This document shows, piece after piece, positions 32,801 through 43,715 of a DNA stretch of 64,000 nucleotides (positions are counted from its first letter, which is position 1; each line of letters begins with the position of its first letter). The notes beneath the pieces were generated by a model. The model had not been told where the DNA came from. It worked only from the letters and a program-made list of their open reading frames with translations, and ran no database searches. A program made the translations under genes and the position numbers. This DNA is from Paratrimastix pyriformis (lineage: Eukaryota; Preaxostyla; Paratrimastigidae): the NCBI GenBank assembly GCA_027972325.1, contig JAPMOS010000018.1, positions 1-64,000 of the forward strand, in the 5' to 3' direction.

Positions 32801-35656
32801 AGCAGGGCGGTGCCATCGCCATGGACCCGACGGCATCGGCCATCAGCCTCTCCGGGGCGACCCTGGACCAGAACACGTCCGTCGGGGGCCCCGGCCAGCG
32901 GCCCAACCGCCATCGCCACCCGCCACTTCCGAATGCTCATGGGCGGGTCCTCTCGGGGGGTCGCATAGGGCGAGCGTCTCGGGGGGCGCCTTGTACATGT
33001 TCGAGGAGGCCCACCTTGCGGATGAGGCCCACCGGGAAGTGGAGGCCGCCGGCCCGCTCGCCCCGCTGCCCACCAATGAGGCCGGGGGCGCCGCCTCCCT
33101 GAGCGCTGCGGGGGCACCCGACCCGCCCCAGTACCCCACGGTGACCATCCTGGCCACCACTTTCATGGGTCTGCCCTCCCTGCCTTGCCCCCCTGGTCCC
33201 CTTCGGGCGCACTGAGCATCACCCGCCTGGTCGCCCCGACCGGACCCCACTCAGCCAACACCGCCGAGACGGGCCTCGGGGGCGCCCTCTGCCTGCGGGG
33301 ACCCTACACGGCCACCATCCGCCAGTCGCTCTTCATCAACAACCAGGCCCCGCGCGGTGCCGGCGTCCGCTTGCCCCACATGCCGCCCACCATCCGCTTG
33401 CCCCGCATGCCGCCCACCATCCGCTTGTTGCCCCGCATGCCGCCCCTACAAAAGAGAGCATGGTACAGAGTTGGCCAAGATGAACCAGAGAAATTCATCT
33501 CTCACAACATCACAGCCATATAGAGATTTGGCCAAGATGAACCAGAGAAATTCATCTCTCACAACATCGCGAAGCGCCGACATGGGCGCCAGATTGCCGA
33601 CCACGGGTTGTTCTTTGTCGGGATCATGCTGGGTCGTCACAACCACTGGACGGGGAAAGAAGATAAGGACTTGGGGGCATCTCGTGGCGGAGCGGGTAGT
33701 CAGGATAGAAGGGATCAAAAGGCATGGCCGGGCTCTCGTAGGAGAGATAGAGAGTCATTGGGTTGGCCAATTGCTTGTGCTTAACCGGGAAGATACTGGG
33801 ACGTCCACCCATGGTCCGGCAAACGAAGTCGCTGAGGGTGGTACTCGTGATCATCGCTACGAGGGTCTCTGGGGTTCGGGCGAGCAATTTGGACATGTGT
33901 TCGGAGACTTTGATTCGTTCAGCGGAAGCAATGTGCGTGGCACAGACTCGGCTCGCACCCAAATCGAACGAGCCACTTTCCAGGGCTGCCGACGCAGGAC
34001 TTCCCTGAAATGCCCGGAAGATGATCTTCGGGCGGCCCTGCTATGCCGCCCATGCGCATGCCCCACGTGCACGTGCCACCCATACGCATCATCCCAGCAC
34101 CGCTCCGCCTGTGGCTCACGGAGCGCTTTGGTCCTTTGGGGCAGATTGCGGCGCTGGGCGTGCCTGAGCTCTGGGTCCTGGGCAGCACCCTGCAGGCCAA
34201 CCAGGCCTCCCTGTACCCGGCCGGGGCGGCCATCGACTTCCGCGGCATGGGGGCGGACTCGTCCCGGGTCGACCTGATCGAGACCACCATCTCCCGCAAC
34301 CATGGCGAGGGCCTCTTCCTCTCGGGCAGCGGCAGGACGGGTCCGCTCCCCGCCCCGCTCTCACACCGCTCCCACCCCACCACTTGCTGGCGTTTGTCTC
34401 AGTCCCAGCCCACCCCGCCCACCCCTGGATGGGCAACGGGATGGGCAACTGCAGGCACGTCGGCCTGGCTGTGGGGCAGCCAGATGCAGATGAACTTCCT
34501 CGACCTCAACCGGACCCTGGCCGCGGCCAACGTGGACTGCGGCGACCTGGCCGCCCTGAACATCGACAATGCCACGGCCTTCGAGCCGAGCGGCATGTCG
34601 GGGCCCGCCCAGTGGGTTCTCTGCCGCTCGACCTGCCTGCCCGCCCAGCCGGGCCGGTGCAGTCCGTCGCCCCCACCCCACCCCATCCAGCCACCACCCA
34701 TCCAGCCACCACCCATCCAGCCACCAGCCATCCAGCCACCAGCTCACTCTCTCACTCCCGCTCCTCGGCTGTGGCTGGTATCGCCAATGGCGGCTGTCGC
34801 CAGACATCCGGAAGCCCGAGCCGTGGGCCGTGACCTCGAGCGGCATCGCCCCCGACGAGCAGCGGCAGAATCTGCTCATCCGCAACGTCCGCCGGCTGCC
34901 CTCGGTGCCGCCGCCTGGCCTCCTTCCCTTCCCGCTTCCCTGCCCTTCCGGCCCGGTCTCCCGTGGCCTCACCCTCGCGGTGCACCGGGGCTGGGGTTGG
35001 GGCGCAGGTGACGGTCGATGTGCTGTATCTGCTCCCCGTCGAGGAGGGCTTCCTGCCCAGGTGCCGGTGGACCGCGGCCCCGCTGGTCCCCGTGGTCGAG
35101 ACATCGGCCCTCGTGGTGGGCCCCACACGCATCGCCTGCGAACCCACATCATACCCCCGCTTTACGGGTCCGTGCGGGATGGGCATCTGGATCGGCACGA
35201 TGATGGAGCAGGGGTTGGGGCTGGGGGCATGGCTGGGGGCATGGCTGGGGGCATGGCTGGAGCATGGGCTGGGGGCATGGGCTGGGGGCATGGGCTGGGC
35301 ATGGCTGCGCGTGCATGTTCGCGTATGGATTGCGAGTGGTGGTCCCAACTGATCCTGTTCCTCGCAGATCATTTGACCCTGGAGGTGTCCAGCGAGGGCT
35401 ACACCTGGAGCGAGCCTGTCAATTTCCTCTTCGACTGGCCCAACCCAACGATGGGCATGCTCCCCTTGATCTTGGGGATCAGTATCCCTGTGGGCCTGTT
35501 CTTCCTCGGGATGATCGTCTTCGTTTGGTGGTTCCGTGTCCGCCGCGCCAAACGGACGGTCTGCTGGTTATTTCAACTGGTGCGACATATCATCATCTTT
35601 CCACCTTGCAGGAATACACGGCGCTTCCGGCAGAGCCGAAGACAGCCACTGTTTAA
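29818..35656 (+). CDS. Large beta-helix (pectin-lyase-like) type I membrane protein
   Basis: Signal peptide MALRLVAFFTCALVAANAQ at 29818, then IVYVNSVNGTDVTECGA and many right-handed parallel beta-helix turns of the type GLNFQNCSRALLLDG, VQVVGCSFRGG, GLLLDGCIFDENTAPAGSA and VTIRSSNFTSNN. Similar turns recur through the exons to about 34.6 kb, many with N-glycosylation sites. Near the end a transmembrane helix (MLPLILGISIPVGLFFLGM) precedes a short basic tail, and after a GTCTGC intron EYTALPAEPKTATV stops at 35656. Such proteins are cell-surface molecules in protists; the ligand is unknown. Most introns begin GTCCGT or GTCCGC. One holds the (CAC)n tract and another (from 33365) the duplicated F-box/EEF1AKMT1 segment. 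Exact exons are incomplete. Confidence 0.75.
31430..32065. repeat. Intronic poly-C and (CAC)n tract
   Basis: A C run (31431-31450) and CA repeats lead into about 570 bp of nearly perfect CAC trinucleotides, broken once near 31707 by an extra C. It lies between exons of the beta-helix gene, right after a GTCCGC donor near 31407. It would read as poly-His, poly-Pro or poly-Thr in the three frames, so apparent long frames here are artefacts. Confidence 0.97.
33455..33890 (-). pseudogene. Chimeric partial copy of F-box gene and EEF1AKMT1
   Basis: The first half repeats the F-box exon region of the gene at 19.36-19.56 kb, including TTGGCCAAGATGAACCAGAG (present twice in tandem here) and the following intron. 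The second half repeats 20.45-20.68 kb of EEF1AKMT1, encoding MITSTTLSDFVCRTMGG and IFPVKHKQLANP. The two halves join near 33676 and lack the roughly 890 bp that separate them at the source. Both halves keep the source orientation. The piece lies within a beta-helix-gene intron (donor GTCCGC at 33365) and has no complete frame. It is a duplication remnant; small base differences show that some time has passed. Confidence 0.88.
34683..34745. repeat. Intronic CATCCAGCCACCAC repeat
   Basis: Four or more copies of a 15-bp CATCCAGCCACCACC unit after a GTCCGT donor in the beta-helix gene. Confidence 0.85.
35212..35308. repeat. Intronic GGGCATGGCTGG repeat
   Basis: Imperfect tandem GGGGGCATGGCTGG units between the last exons of the beta-helix gene, after a GTCCGT site at about 35169. 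Confidence 0.8.
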
Positions 35657-36173
35657 CTGCAGCCCCCCGCCACATGGGATCACCCGCAACCGATGAATAT
35701 GTATCCTGTTCGAGGTATTTTGCTTGCCCCTTGCCCCTGATGCGGTGGATGGGGGGGAGGAGGCAGAGGGGGAGAAATGTGCCACCGGTTGGCCCCCGCG
35801 CAGCCAACGGAAGGGGCCAGAGAAGGGCCCACAGCAGAGGGGAAAAGATGGCTCGACCCGTCCCTTCGACCGGCGCCGGCTCTGCCGGGCCTTCAGGGAG
35901 CAGACTGACCACCTTCCCCTCCTGTCCAGCCACCAGATACAGCCATCGCCACCTCTGGTTCTTCAGCTCCCCCAGAGAGAGAGAGCTTTGTTCCCCTTTT
36001 ACGGGCCCTGGTGGCTCGGTTTTCCGGAATACCATGAGAGAGAGAGGGGGGAAAATGAAAAGGAACCAAGATTATCGTCCAATCCAATCCCGCCTCTTTC
36101 GTTCCGAAACCTCCACCACCACCCCAAATAGAACCCTCCCATCAGAAGAAAGAATGGCCACGAGCGGGTTACC
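35657..36173. other. Intergenic region with dispersed 45-bp repeat
   Basis: About 510 bases without a supported gene. It contains a 45-bp element (35987-36031) that recurs at 44147-44191, flanked in both places by GA-rich simple sequence. Confidence 0.5.
35987..36031. repeat. Dispersed 45-bp repeat, copy 1
   Basis: TTTGTTCCCCTTTTACGGGC followed by CCTGGTGGCTCGGTTTTCCG and GAATA. It is identical to 44147-44191 over the whole length, with GAGAGA runs at both sides. Confidence 0.9.
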
Positions 36174-36622
36174 ATGCCGGCGGGATGGGCGAGCCTCTGT
36201 GTGACGCAGGCTATGCAACAACGGTCTCCTCGCCGCGAAGAGCCCCCTTCTGGGCGGAGCGACGATGAATCTGACCCAACAGACTCAAGTGCTGATTGGG
36301 ATGACTGGGATACATACGCCCAAGTCTGTCCTGTGGTGGTCCACTTCATCTCACACTTTTGAAGCCCCTCCATCCTCCAAAATTCGACGACCAGCCTGAC
36401 ACCAAAATGGATCGTCAAACCAAGGTCTTTTCATCAAGAAGAACTGAAGTTGTCATTCATTCCCGCAGGAACATGACGAGAACTCAAAATCCCAGGCCCC
36501 CCTTTCCACTTCGACCTCGGGGCAGGCTGCAACACAGAGACGTACCACATACATCACGCAGGATGCTCCACAGGGATCTGAGCAGGCTCCTGCGTCGGCT
36601 CCTGCATCGGCTCTCTCATAAA
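36174..36622 (+). CDS. Small disordered acidic/polar protein
   Basis: Three exons can be joined. The first starts MPAGWASLCVTQAMQQRSPR (or at the internal ATG 36213) and ends DDWDTYAQ. After a GTCTGT intron the second reads PLHPPKFDDQPDTKMDRQTK. After a GTCTTT intron the third reads EHDENSKSQAPLSTSTSG and ends in a Ser/Ala/Pro-rich tail with TAA at 36620-36622. The first exon is acidic (DDESDPTDSSADWDDWD). No domain is recognised; it could instead be the first part of a longer gene, but the in-frame stop argues against that. Confidence 0.45.
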
Positions 36623-36778
36623 CATGCGGTAACTGAATGGAACCGCCGCTTCAGAATCGATCCTGTATGAATGTGAGCCCAGTGTGTTGGGGTTGTGGTC
36701 CTCACGGCAGCAGGATGTCCGCAGCGCGAACACTCGGGTTGAAGTGGCTCTCCCGGAACCGTTTTTGGCCTTTCTTGG

Positions 36779-39235
36779 ATGGAACCGCTTCTCTTGGAGG
36801 TCCCCGAGGGACCTCCTCCGCACTCAGTTCCTCCATTATTTATGACACTCGAGGCCAAACGCCAAGAGATCCGAAACAAACAAGAAAAACAACGAAGAGA
36901 ATGGCGGCAAAAAAACGAGGTCAACGGAGAGCTGACACTGGTTCGAGAAAAAGAACTGCGGAGGCGGTTGGAGGTCCTCTCTCGGCAGGTCTGAGCCATT
37001 CATTTGTTTCCCATTTCATTGTCCCCCCAAAAGGAGGAGAGCCTTGAGAAACAGTACAGTCTCTTTACTCTCGATGTGACACGCTCTGTCGCTGAAAGAG
37101 CGCAGCGCGATTCTAGGCTTCAGGAAATATTCGTCCGATTCACGGAGGCAAGAGTCCGTCCTCGCTCATCAGCCCCCTCAGCACTTCTCCTGGGCAGGAT
37201 GCTTACCGAGCACGCACTCAAATGTATGCCAGTTGGTTCGAACAGCAACAGGCCACCAGCAAACAGGAGGAGTTGCGGCAACTAGATGCGGAATTACATG
37301 TCTGCTTGCCTAATCTGCAACCCCTCATCTCGGTGGGGGCAACCCTCGACAGGCCGTGGCTGCACGGCGGGAGCAAGCAGGCCGCGACTTTGAGCGAAGT
37401 CTCGAGCTGCAGCGGCAGATCGCCGAGAAGGTCCGCAGCCATCCGCACTCCTCCTCTCCTCCTCCTCCTCCTCCTCCTCGCCCTCGCCCTCATCCTCACC
37501 CTCATCTTGACCGGCTGGACCTCCTCTCCTCATCCTGCCTTGCAGCGGGCCCGGCTGGAGCAATATCGGGCTCTCGAGGGACAGGAATCGATCCAGCGAC
37601 TCAACGTCCAAAGCCTCCTCGCCGGTCCGCACCCCCCCCCCCCCCCCCCCCCCGATGATGATCCCTCCCATCCCGGGTTTCCCCGGCGGCTCACCCATGC
37701 CTCACCAGACCCTCGGCCGGCAACGGAGACGGGTTCCCAGCCGCTGGCCGCGTTTGCTGGGGGTTCTCTCCTGCGCCCGTCTCCTTCCCCCACCACCGCT
37801 GCCGCTGTCGCCCCCTCTCCGGCCGCCGCTCGCACCCTGGCAATGACGGCTCCCTCGCTCGCCGCCCTCAGCCCTGCCACGGCCGCCCATCCGAGAATCG
37901 CCGCACCGTCCCAGCACACTCCCACGGCATTGCCCCCCGCGCCACCGCGTGGACCCGCCCAGCCCCAGCCCCAGCCCCAGCCCCAGCCCCAGCCCCAGCC
38001 CCGGACGACCACCGAGCAGCCTCTCGAACAGGGGTCCCCGGGGCAGGGGGCGGACTCGGCCTCGCTTCCTCTCGCATCCGATGGGTGGGAGCCTGCTGCT
38101 CCGGCCCCCTCCGAGCTGGCAGGACAGGCCTCGGGCTTCGTCCAATCACCATCCTTCCAGCTCTCTCCTTATCAATCCCACCCGACCCCCCAACCTCAAA
38201 TGCAGCCACAGCCACAGCCACAGCCACAGCCACAGCCACAGCCACAGCCACAGCCACAGCCACAGATGCAACCGCTGCAACCGCTGCAACCGCTGCAACC
38301 GTATGGGGGATCAACGGCCACTGCTGTTGCCCCAGGAGGACCCGCCAAAACAGGGACGCCGCGCATCCCCCCGATTCCGCTCATTGCGGGCCTGCGGGGG
38401 GGTCCCTCGACGACCCCGGACGGCCCGACCGCATCCCAGCCCAGCGGTCCGCAGCCGAGCCCCCTGCAGGCACTGAGCGTCTCGTCTGGGGTGCCCATGG
38501 GCGGGCCGACGGCTGGAGGCGCACAGCCGCTCGACGGGCCCGACGAAGACTGGGGCTCCGAGTACCAGCCCACATCGGCCCGCCCCAGCCGCCTCTCGGG
38601 CTCGCTCAAGGCCACGGGCCCCGCACCCTTCGCCTCCCCACCCGCCGGGGCTGCCACATCAGGCGGGAGCGGGGGTCCTGCTGGCAGCCTCTTTGGGACG
38701 GGGGGCGTCCTGCTGCCCTCAGCACTGGCCCGTCGCCGCCGCCTCCAAACGCCCCGGGGCTCCACCCCTCCAGCCGGCCCGGGGGCCCGTGGCGGGGGCG
38801 GCGGACCGGGGGCAAGCTCGCCCGACTCGGCCCGGTCCGAGACGGACATCCCGCTGTCGGCTGGGGCCACACCCGTGGCCGCTGGGGCCAGTGTCCTCCG
38901 CAGCAGTGCGCCCCTGCCCACCCCGCGCAGTGAGGGTCTGCTCGGCCGCCCTGCCCTGACACCATCTTGTGGCTCACCTGGCGGTTTGCTGACCTGGGCC
39001 GGGGCCGCGCGGCGGGGCTGGCGGGTGTGCGGGTGGGGCGGACCAGGAGCGGTCAAGCACCGAGGACCCACCCTCAGCAAGGTCTGTCGCCAGTGTCCTG
39101 CCCGTTGACTAAAGATCCTCATTCGTGCGGATTGGGAGTCAGCTGCTGGCGGGCCCGATGGATGACGACATGGGCGAGGCGCCGGCCCTGAGCCGCGGCC
39201 CCCGGGGCTCGGATCCCGACGAGTTCCCCTTCTGA
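36779..39235 (+). CDS. Coiled-coil protein with long disordered C-terminus
   Basis: ATG 36779 is the best supported start (MEPLLLEVPEGPPP). Helical exons follow: LEAKRQEIRNKQEKQRREW, LEKQYSLFTLDVTRSVAERA, DAYRARTQMYASWFEQQQA, REQAGRDFERSLELQRQIAE and RARLEQYRALEGQESIQRL. The introns between them begin GTCCGT, GTCTGC and GTCCGC; the last is followed by poly-C (37631-37650). The rest is disordered: Q/P repeats (CCCCAG and CAGCCA arrays), then Gly/Pro/Ser-rich sequence. The final exon reads DDDMGEAPALSRGPRG and ends DEFPF at 39235. I do not recognise the family. The layout resembles centrosomal or ciliary coiled-coil proteins, but that is only resemblance. Confidence 0.6.
37963..38300. repeat. 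Coding Q/P microsatellites
   Basis: CCCCAG hexamers near 37965-38003 and CAGCCA hexamers near 38205-38268, then CAACCGCTG repeats to about 38300. All keep the coding frame, giving QP-rich stretches. Confidence 0.85.
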
Positions 39236-39462
39236 TGGCGGCCTCCTCCCTCACCACGCCGCCACCACCACCTCTGCCACCCCGGCCCGCACTCTCTGTC
39301 TGTCATCCCCGACCAAAAACTCGGCCTCGCAGGGGAGTCCTCGTGCCGATTGCGTGCCGAGCTCCCCCTTCCACCCTGGTGGATGCGCCGACTGCAAATT
39401 GGATCCGCTTTCGTATTGGGAATTCCTCGACTTAATTTAGCAAGACGCCGTCCTGACAGCGC

Positions 39463-40110
39463 TCATCGCGGAGGGGAGGGGCTCCGCTGGCGGGTCCGCT
39501 TGCGGGTGGGATCATCGTCTGCCGGACCAGCCCGCGGGTGGGGCGTGGCGGTGGATGGGGCGGTGGAAGTGGGGGTGGATGTGAAGGTGGCGGTGGATGC
39601 GGACGCAACTGGACCCGGGCTCGCCACCCCGCAGGCGGAGGGAGCTCCAGAGGGAGAGGGAGACGGCGGCGAGGGGGAGGGAGAGGGAGACTGTGAAGAG
39701 GGGGTAAATGGCGACGCCGAAGGTGTGTCAAACTGGCGTAGCATCGAAGCTGCTGCTGCCATGGGGCGCTGTTCCTTCTGAATGGGAGCGCATTTTGGCT
39801 GGGAAGAAAGGAGGCCGAAATGATCGAAAGAGAGAGAAAAACAACAGACCAGGAGCTGGGTTTTCAGCACTTCTAGTTTAGATTTCATCGCCTCAAGGTC
39901 GGCATCAAGCCTCCCGACGCACGGACGGCTCATTAGATCGTCCCATTCCTTTTTTTTCTCGACATCTCCACGAATGTCAGCCAGAATATCATCTAATTCA
40001 GGGTCGCTTGGGAGATTCTCATCGTCTGGACCCAGAACAACCACAACCTGGGGCTCTGGCTCTCCTGCCAAAGCAGCCTGATGTGGGCTGGCGGCGTTCT
40101 GTGGCTGCAT
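39463..40110 (-). CDS. Small acidic protein with coiled coil and S/P tail
   Basis: ATG 40110, 73 bp from the divergent POLR1C start. It begins MQPQNAASPHQAALAGEPEP, followed by an acidic patch with DPELDDILADIRGD, VEKKKEWDDLMSRP and a short coiled coil (RLDADLEAMKSKLEVLKTQL). An intron beginning GTCTGT and ending CCCAG separates this from a last exon starting near PKCAPIQKEQRPMAAA. The tail is Ser/Pro-rich and ends with a basic cluster (TRKRTRQRSPSPPR), a plausible nuclear signal. The family is unknown. Confidence 0.6.
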   Translation of the reverse strand: MQPQNAASPHQAALAGEPEPQVVVVLGPDDENLPSDPELDDILADIRGDVEKKKEWDDLMSRPCVGRLDADLEAMKSKLEVLKTQLLVCCFSLSFDHFGLLSSQPKCAPIQKEQRPMAAAASMLRQFDTPSASPFTPSSQSPSPSPSPPSPSPSGAPSACGVASPGPVASASTATFTSTPTSTAPSTATPHPRAGPADDDPTRKRTRQRSPSPPR

Positions 40111-40183
40111 GCGCGCAACAACCGATTCGGACCCTGCGTAATTGGCTGGACCTCCCCGGTTCTACTCAACCGTTCTCTCCCTG

Positions 40184-41820
40184 ATGGAAAAGAAGCTCCC
40201 GGCCCATTTGGAGGAACAGCGTCGCTTTGTCCATGTTGGAGAAGAGTTCCCTTCCGATGTCCGTGCATGGGACGCGATTATTCCGAATTAACTCTTCCTC
40301 TGTCAGGCAACCACCCTTTCTGGCGCAGACACTTTTCAAACACTGGGGGTCACCCAACACTGGGATTTAAAGGAGTTTCAAGAACATTTTAAGTTCGAGA
40401 TTCTTCGCCTGACCCCCGATGAGATCCAATTCGATTTAATCGGTATTGATCCCGCGATCGCCAACGCTTTTCGGAGAATATTGATCGCCGAGGTCCGTTT
40501 CTCTTGCGCTGCCGTTCGCCGCATACATCTTTTTCCAGATTCCCACAGTTGCAATCGAAACCGTCTACGTGGAGAATAACACCTCTGTGGTTCAGGACGA
40601 GGTCCTCGCCAACCGTCTCGGCTTGATTCCCATTCTTGTGAACCCTGCTCTTCTCCAAGATCGGAAACGTCTGCATTTGCCGATCCCTCCCCTTCGCCTT
40701 TGTGTTCTGTTGGGCCTGGGGGAGTGGCCAGGCAAGTGAGTGCCGACCACTGCCTCACGATTCCTTCTGCCACAGCGGGAGACGCGCCCACAGACCAGGA
40801 CACGATCGTCTTCAAACTGAACGTCAAGTGCACGCGGAGGCCGGGGATCCCCGAAGACAGCGCCAACGAAGAGAAGTTCGTCAACTCCTCGGGTCCGCTC
40901 TGGTTCCTCCACTCCTCCGCTCCTCTCCCATCCTCTTCACTCCTCTCCCATCCCTTCCTCTCCCATCCATCCCTTCCTCTCACAACCCATCTCATCCCTC
41001 CTCTCCTCTCCTCTCCCATCCCATCCCCTCTTCTCCCTCCTCGCTCCCTCCTCGCTCCCTCCTCGCTCCCTCCTCGCTCCCTCCTCACCGCCCGTTCACC
41101 TTGCTTGCTTGCTGTTCGCAGTCTACAGCGGGCAGCTACAGTGGATCCCGTTTGGGGACCAGCAAGCCCGCTTTGGGGAGTGCCCTCCGCGGCCCGTCCA
41201 CCACGACATCCTCATCGCCAAGATGCGCCCTCCCCAGGCGATGGAGCTGCAGTGCTTCGCCATCCGGGGCATCGGCAAGGACCACGCCAAGTTTAGCCCC
41301 GTCGCGACGGCCTCGTACCGGCTGATGCCCCGGGTCCGCCTGGCCAAGCCCGTCGAAGGCCCCGCGGCCGAGTCGCTCAAGGAGGCCTGCCCGCTGGGGG
41401 TCTTCGACATCGAGGACGGTCCGTCGGCCTGGCGCCCCGTCGGCACGTCGCGCTTCTTGTCTGCTCTGCTCTGCTCTGCTCTAGGGCACGCCTTTGTCAA
41501 GAACGAGCGCAACTGCAGCATGTGCCGCGAATGCATTCGCAGTGTGTGGCGCGACCGCCTCGGGGCCGAGGAGAGCGCCAAGCTGAAGGATGCCGTCTCG
41601 CTGGGCCGCATCAAGGACCACTTCATCTGTCCGGCCCGGCCTCGGCCCCAACTCCATCCCCCAACCCCCGGCGGCTTTCTTGATCTCACTTTTATTTCGT
41701 GCTCGCGTAGTTACGGTCGAGAGCTCCGGGATTCTGTCGCCGGAGACCCTTTTCAAGCAGGCCCTCGAGATTCTGATGGCCAAGCTGGAACGGATCGAAG
41801 GGGACCTCCTGCAATTGTAA
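40184..41820 (+). CDS. POLR1C: RNA polymerase I and III subunit AC40
   Basis: Alpha-like subunit shared by RNA polymerases I and III. It starts MEKKLPAHLEEQRRFVHVGE at 40184. Intron 1 is 40259-40306 (GTCCGT...CAG, 48 nt), intron 2 is 40493-40538 (GTCCGT...CAG, 46 nt), and later donors read GTCCGC, GTCCGT and GTCCGG. Conserved blocks: IGIDPAIANAFRRILIAEIP, VYVENNTSVVQDEVLANRLG, FKLNVKCTR, HHDILIAKMRPPQAMELQC, GIGKDHAKFSPVATASYRL and [21 protein letters not shown] cysteine-rich insert (CSMCRECIRS) lies near residue 270. The stop is at 41820. It aligns with human POLR1C end to end, which makes its exon edges a good reference for splice sites. Confidence 0.97.
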
Positions 41821-43093
41821 GGAGGAGAGGCGTCCGGTCGAGGATGGGTTCTTGGGATGGTGGGTTTGCCGCGTTTTCCAGACGAGGGTCCCCCGGTGCT
41901 GCTTGCTCGGCTGGCTGCTGGGGGTGTCGTTCAGGTGTTGGCTCGCGGTAAACGGGGATGACCGCACCGGGGGCGATGCGGAGGCCTCTGCTGTGCAGCC
42001 GCTTCCATGCGTGCGTTTCTCTTCGCCAACGATATACCGTCGTGATGCCGATGGACAGCAAATACAATCTGTGGGGTGGCAAGCAAAAAGCGCGGGAGTG
42101 CCCCTCTGGTTCGTCCCCCCGCAGACGCGTACAGGGTCATGTTCAAGCACACCAGGAAATCGAACTCGGCCCGCTTGCTCTTGGCCGTTGGCAGGACCCA
42201 CCCACTGAGGACCAGCCTGGGAGAATGACCGAAGAGTGACGGACAACTGTCACCAGTCATTCCCCACAGACAGGACAGGCGGCATGTCAAAGTAGCAAAT
42301 TCCATCCACCAACAGGTCCAGCTGTGGCGAAAAGAGGATCGCCCACCGGGTGCGCTTGGTCACCTGGCGGATCATGGCGCCCATCTGGATCCCTGTGAGG
42401 AACCACCAGCCCAGGCAGCCCAGGATCAGGGAGGCGCTGAATCTGGGCGGGAGCGACCAGGCTCGGGGACAACCCACTGCCAAAAGGAAGAGAACGGTGC
42501 CGATCCCGTTTGCCCGGAGACGCATCAAAGAGCATGTCGACCACCACGTGAAAAACTGGATGCCAACAAATGATGTTTCAATCCCTGGGTGAGAGGGCAC
42601 GGACCATCACAATGAGTGGCTTGGTGACCATCTGGATTTCCATCGGAGCGCGACAAATTTCACACTGTTGAGGGGGAAGTTTTGGCCCGGGGACAATTGT
42701 CAGAAGAACGAAGAGGGGGAGGGGAGGAGGAGGAGGAGGGATCCAAAAGACTGTCGAATAAAAGTGGAAGGCGCATGACAAAACCTGGAATCCATTGAGA
42801 GCATGCCCTTGTCCGGTATTCGCCTCGTTGGAGCTACTTTGGATCCATTGGAGGAGACAGGCCTGATGAACAAACTTCAACGACCCCCGACAGCGGCAGG
42901 GAGCGATCAGAGGAGAGGCCACAGAACCAGGCCCCGAGCGGCAAATTCTACACTGGACGGAAGAATCCTCTGGACCCACAGATTCCGATAATCCACTTCG
43001 GCCGTCAACCGGAATTGACTGGGAAATCGCATCTGGATCCCGGAGGTCTGTCGAGAGACCACTGGGTGGAGGGACGAGTAAGGGCTCGTTCAT
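41753..43093 (-). CDS. MARCH-type RING-CH E3 ubiquitin ligase, membrane bound
   Basis: ATG 43093 ([12 protein letters not shown]). The RING-CH domain reads [10 protein letters not shown], then [19 protein letters not shown], and after an intron [12 protein letters not shown], giving the C4HC3 pattern. Later exons have several hydrophobic segments ([29 protein letters not shown]), as in MARCH proteins that sit in membranes and ubiquitinate membrane cargo. The last exon probably reads [15 protein letters not shown] and ends at 41753, which would overlap the POLR1C 3' end by about 68 bp on the other strand. The C-terminal exons are less certain. Confidence 0.75.
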
Positions 43094-43214
43094 GTTTGAG
43101 TTCTGTTCGATCGCTGATGATGATGAGAAGGAGGGCAAATACGAGGGGATATGCGAAGAGAGCCCTGTAGGGTCTAGAACCTAAAAGGGAACCTCCCCTC
43201 GCCTCCCCCGCCCG

Positions 43215-43715
43215 ATGAATGTGTTTGTGATCGTGGGGAAGGACGACAACCCTATTTATCAGGCTGCTTTCATCTCACAACCCAAAGGAGTCTGCTTTTT
43301 GCCCTTTTGCCACTGACACTTCATTATGCCGCGCGTTAGTCCACAGAGTTGTGTCATCTCCACCAATTTTTGATCCATGCAGCGCTCGATTGCACAGACG
43401 AGCAAGTTTGGACAACAAACAGTCTCTTTTTGAGAGCGGTGGATTTTTTCCATGAGATGCACACATCAGCCTACGTGACGCCGGGTCACTGCCGTTTTAT
43501 GATGCTTCATGACCAACCGAAAATCGAAGACAATCTGAAAAACTTCTTCTTGGAGGCACACGAGCTCTACTTGAAGGTCTCCCCCGCCGCCTGATGGCAA
43601 TGGCCCACTTTCCACATAGGTGATCCTGAACCCCTTCTACGAGCCTAACACCCCCATCACATCGCCGGCCTTTGACGCCAAAATCCGGGCGCTTGGCAAG
43701 AAATACCTCTCCTAA
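43215..43715 (+). CDS. TRAPPC2: TRAPPC2 (sedlin), TRAPP complex subunit
   Basis: Three exons reconstruct a complete sedlin, a small longin-fold subunit of the TRAPP tethering complexes acting in ER-Golgi traffic. Exon 1: [19 protein letters not shown]. Intron 43290-43341 begins GTCTGC (52 nt). Exon 2: [40 protein letters not shown] and [19 protein letters not shown]. Intron 43577-43619 begins GTCTCC (43 nt). Exon 3: [19 protein letters not shown] and ALGKKYLS, with the stop at 43715. The length is typical. It starts 121 bp from the divergent MARCH-type gene. Confidence 0.95.

Noticed and set aside
33624-33962. A functional second EEF1AKMT1 gene
   Set aside because: Only the last part of the gene is present, fused to F-box sequence and lacking the SAM-binding half.
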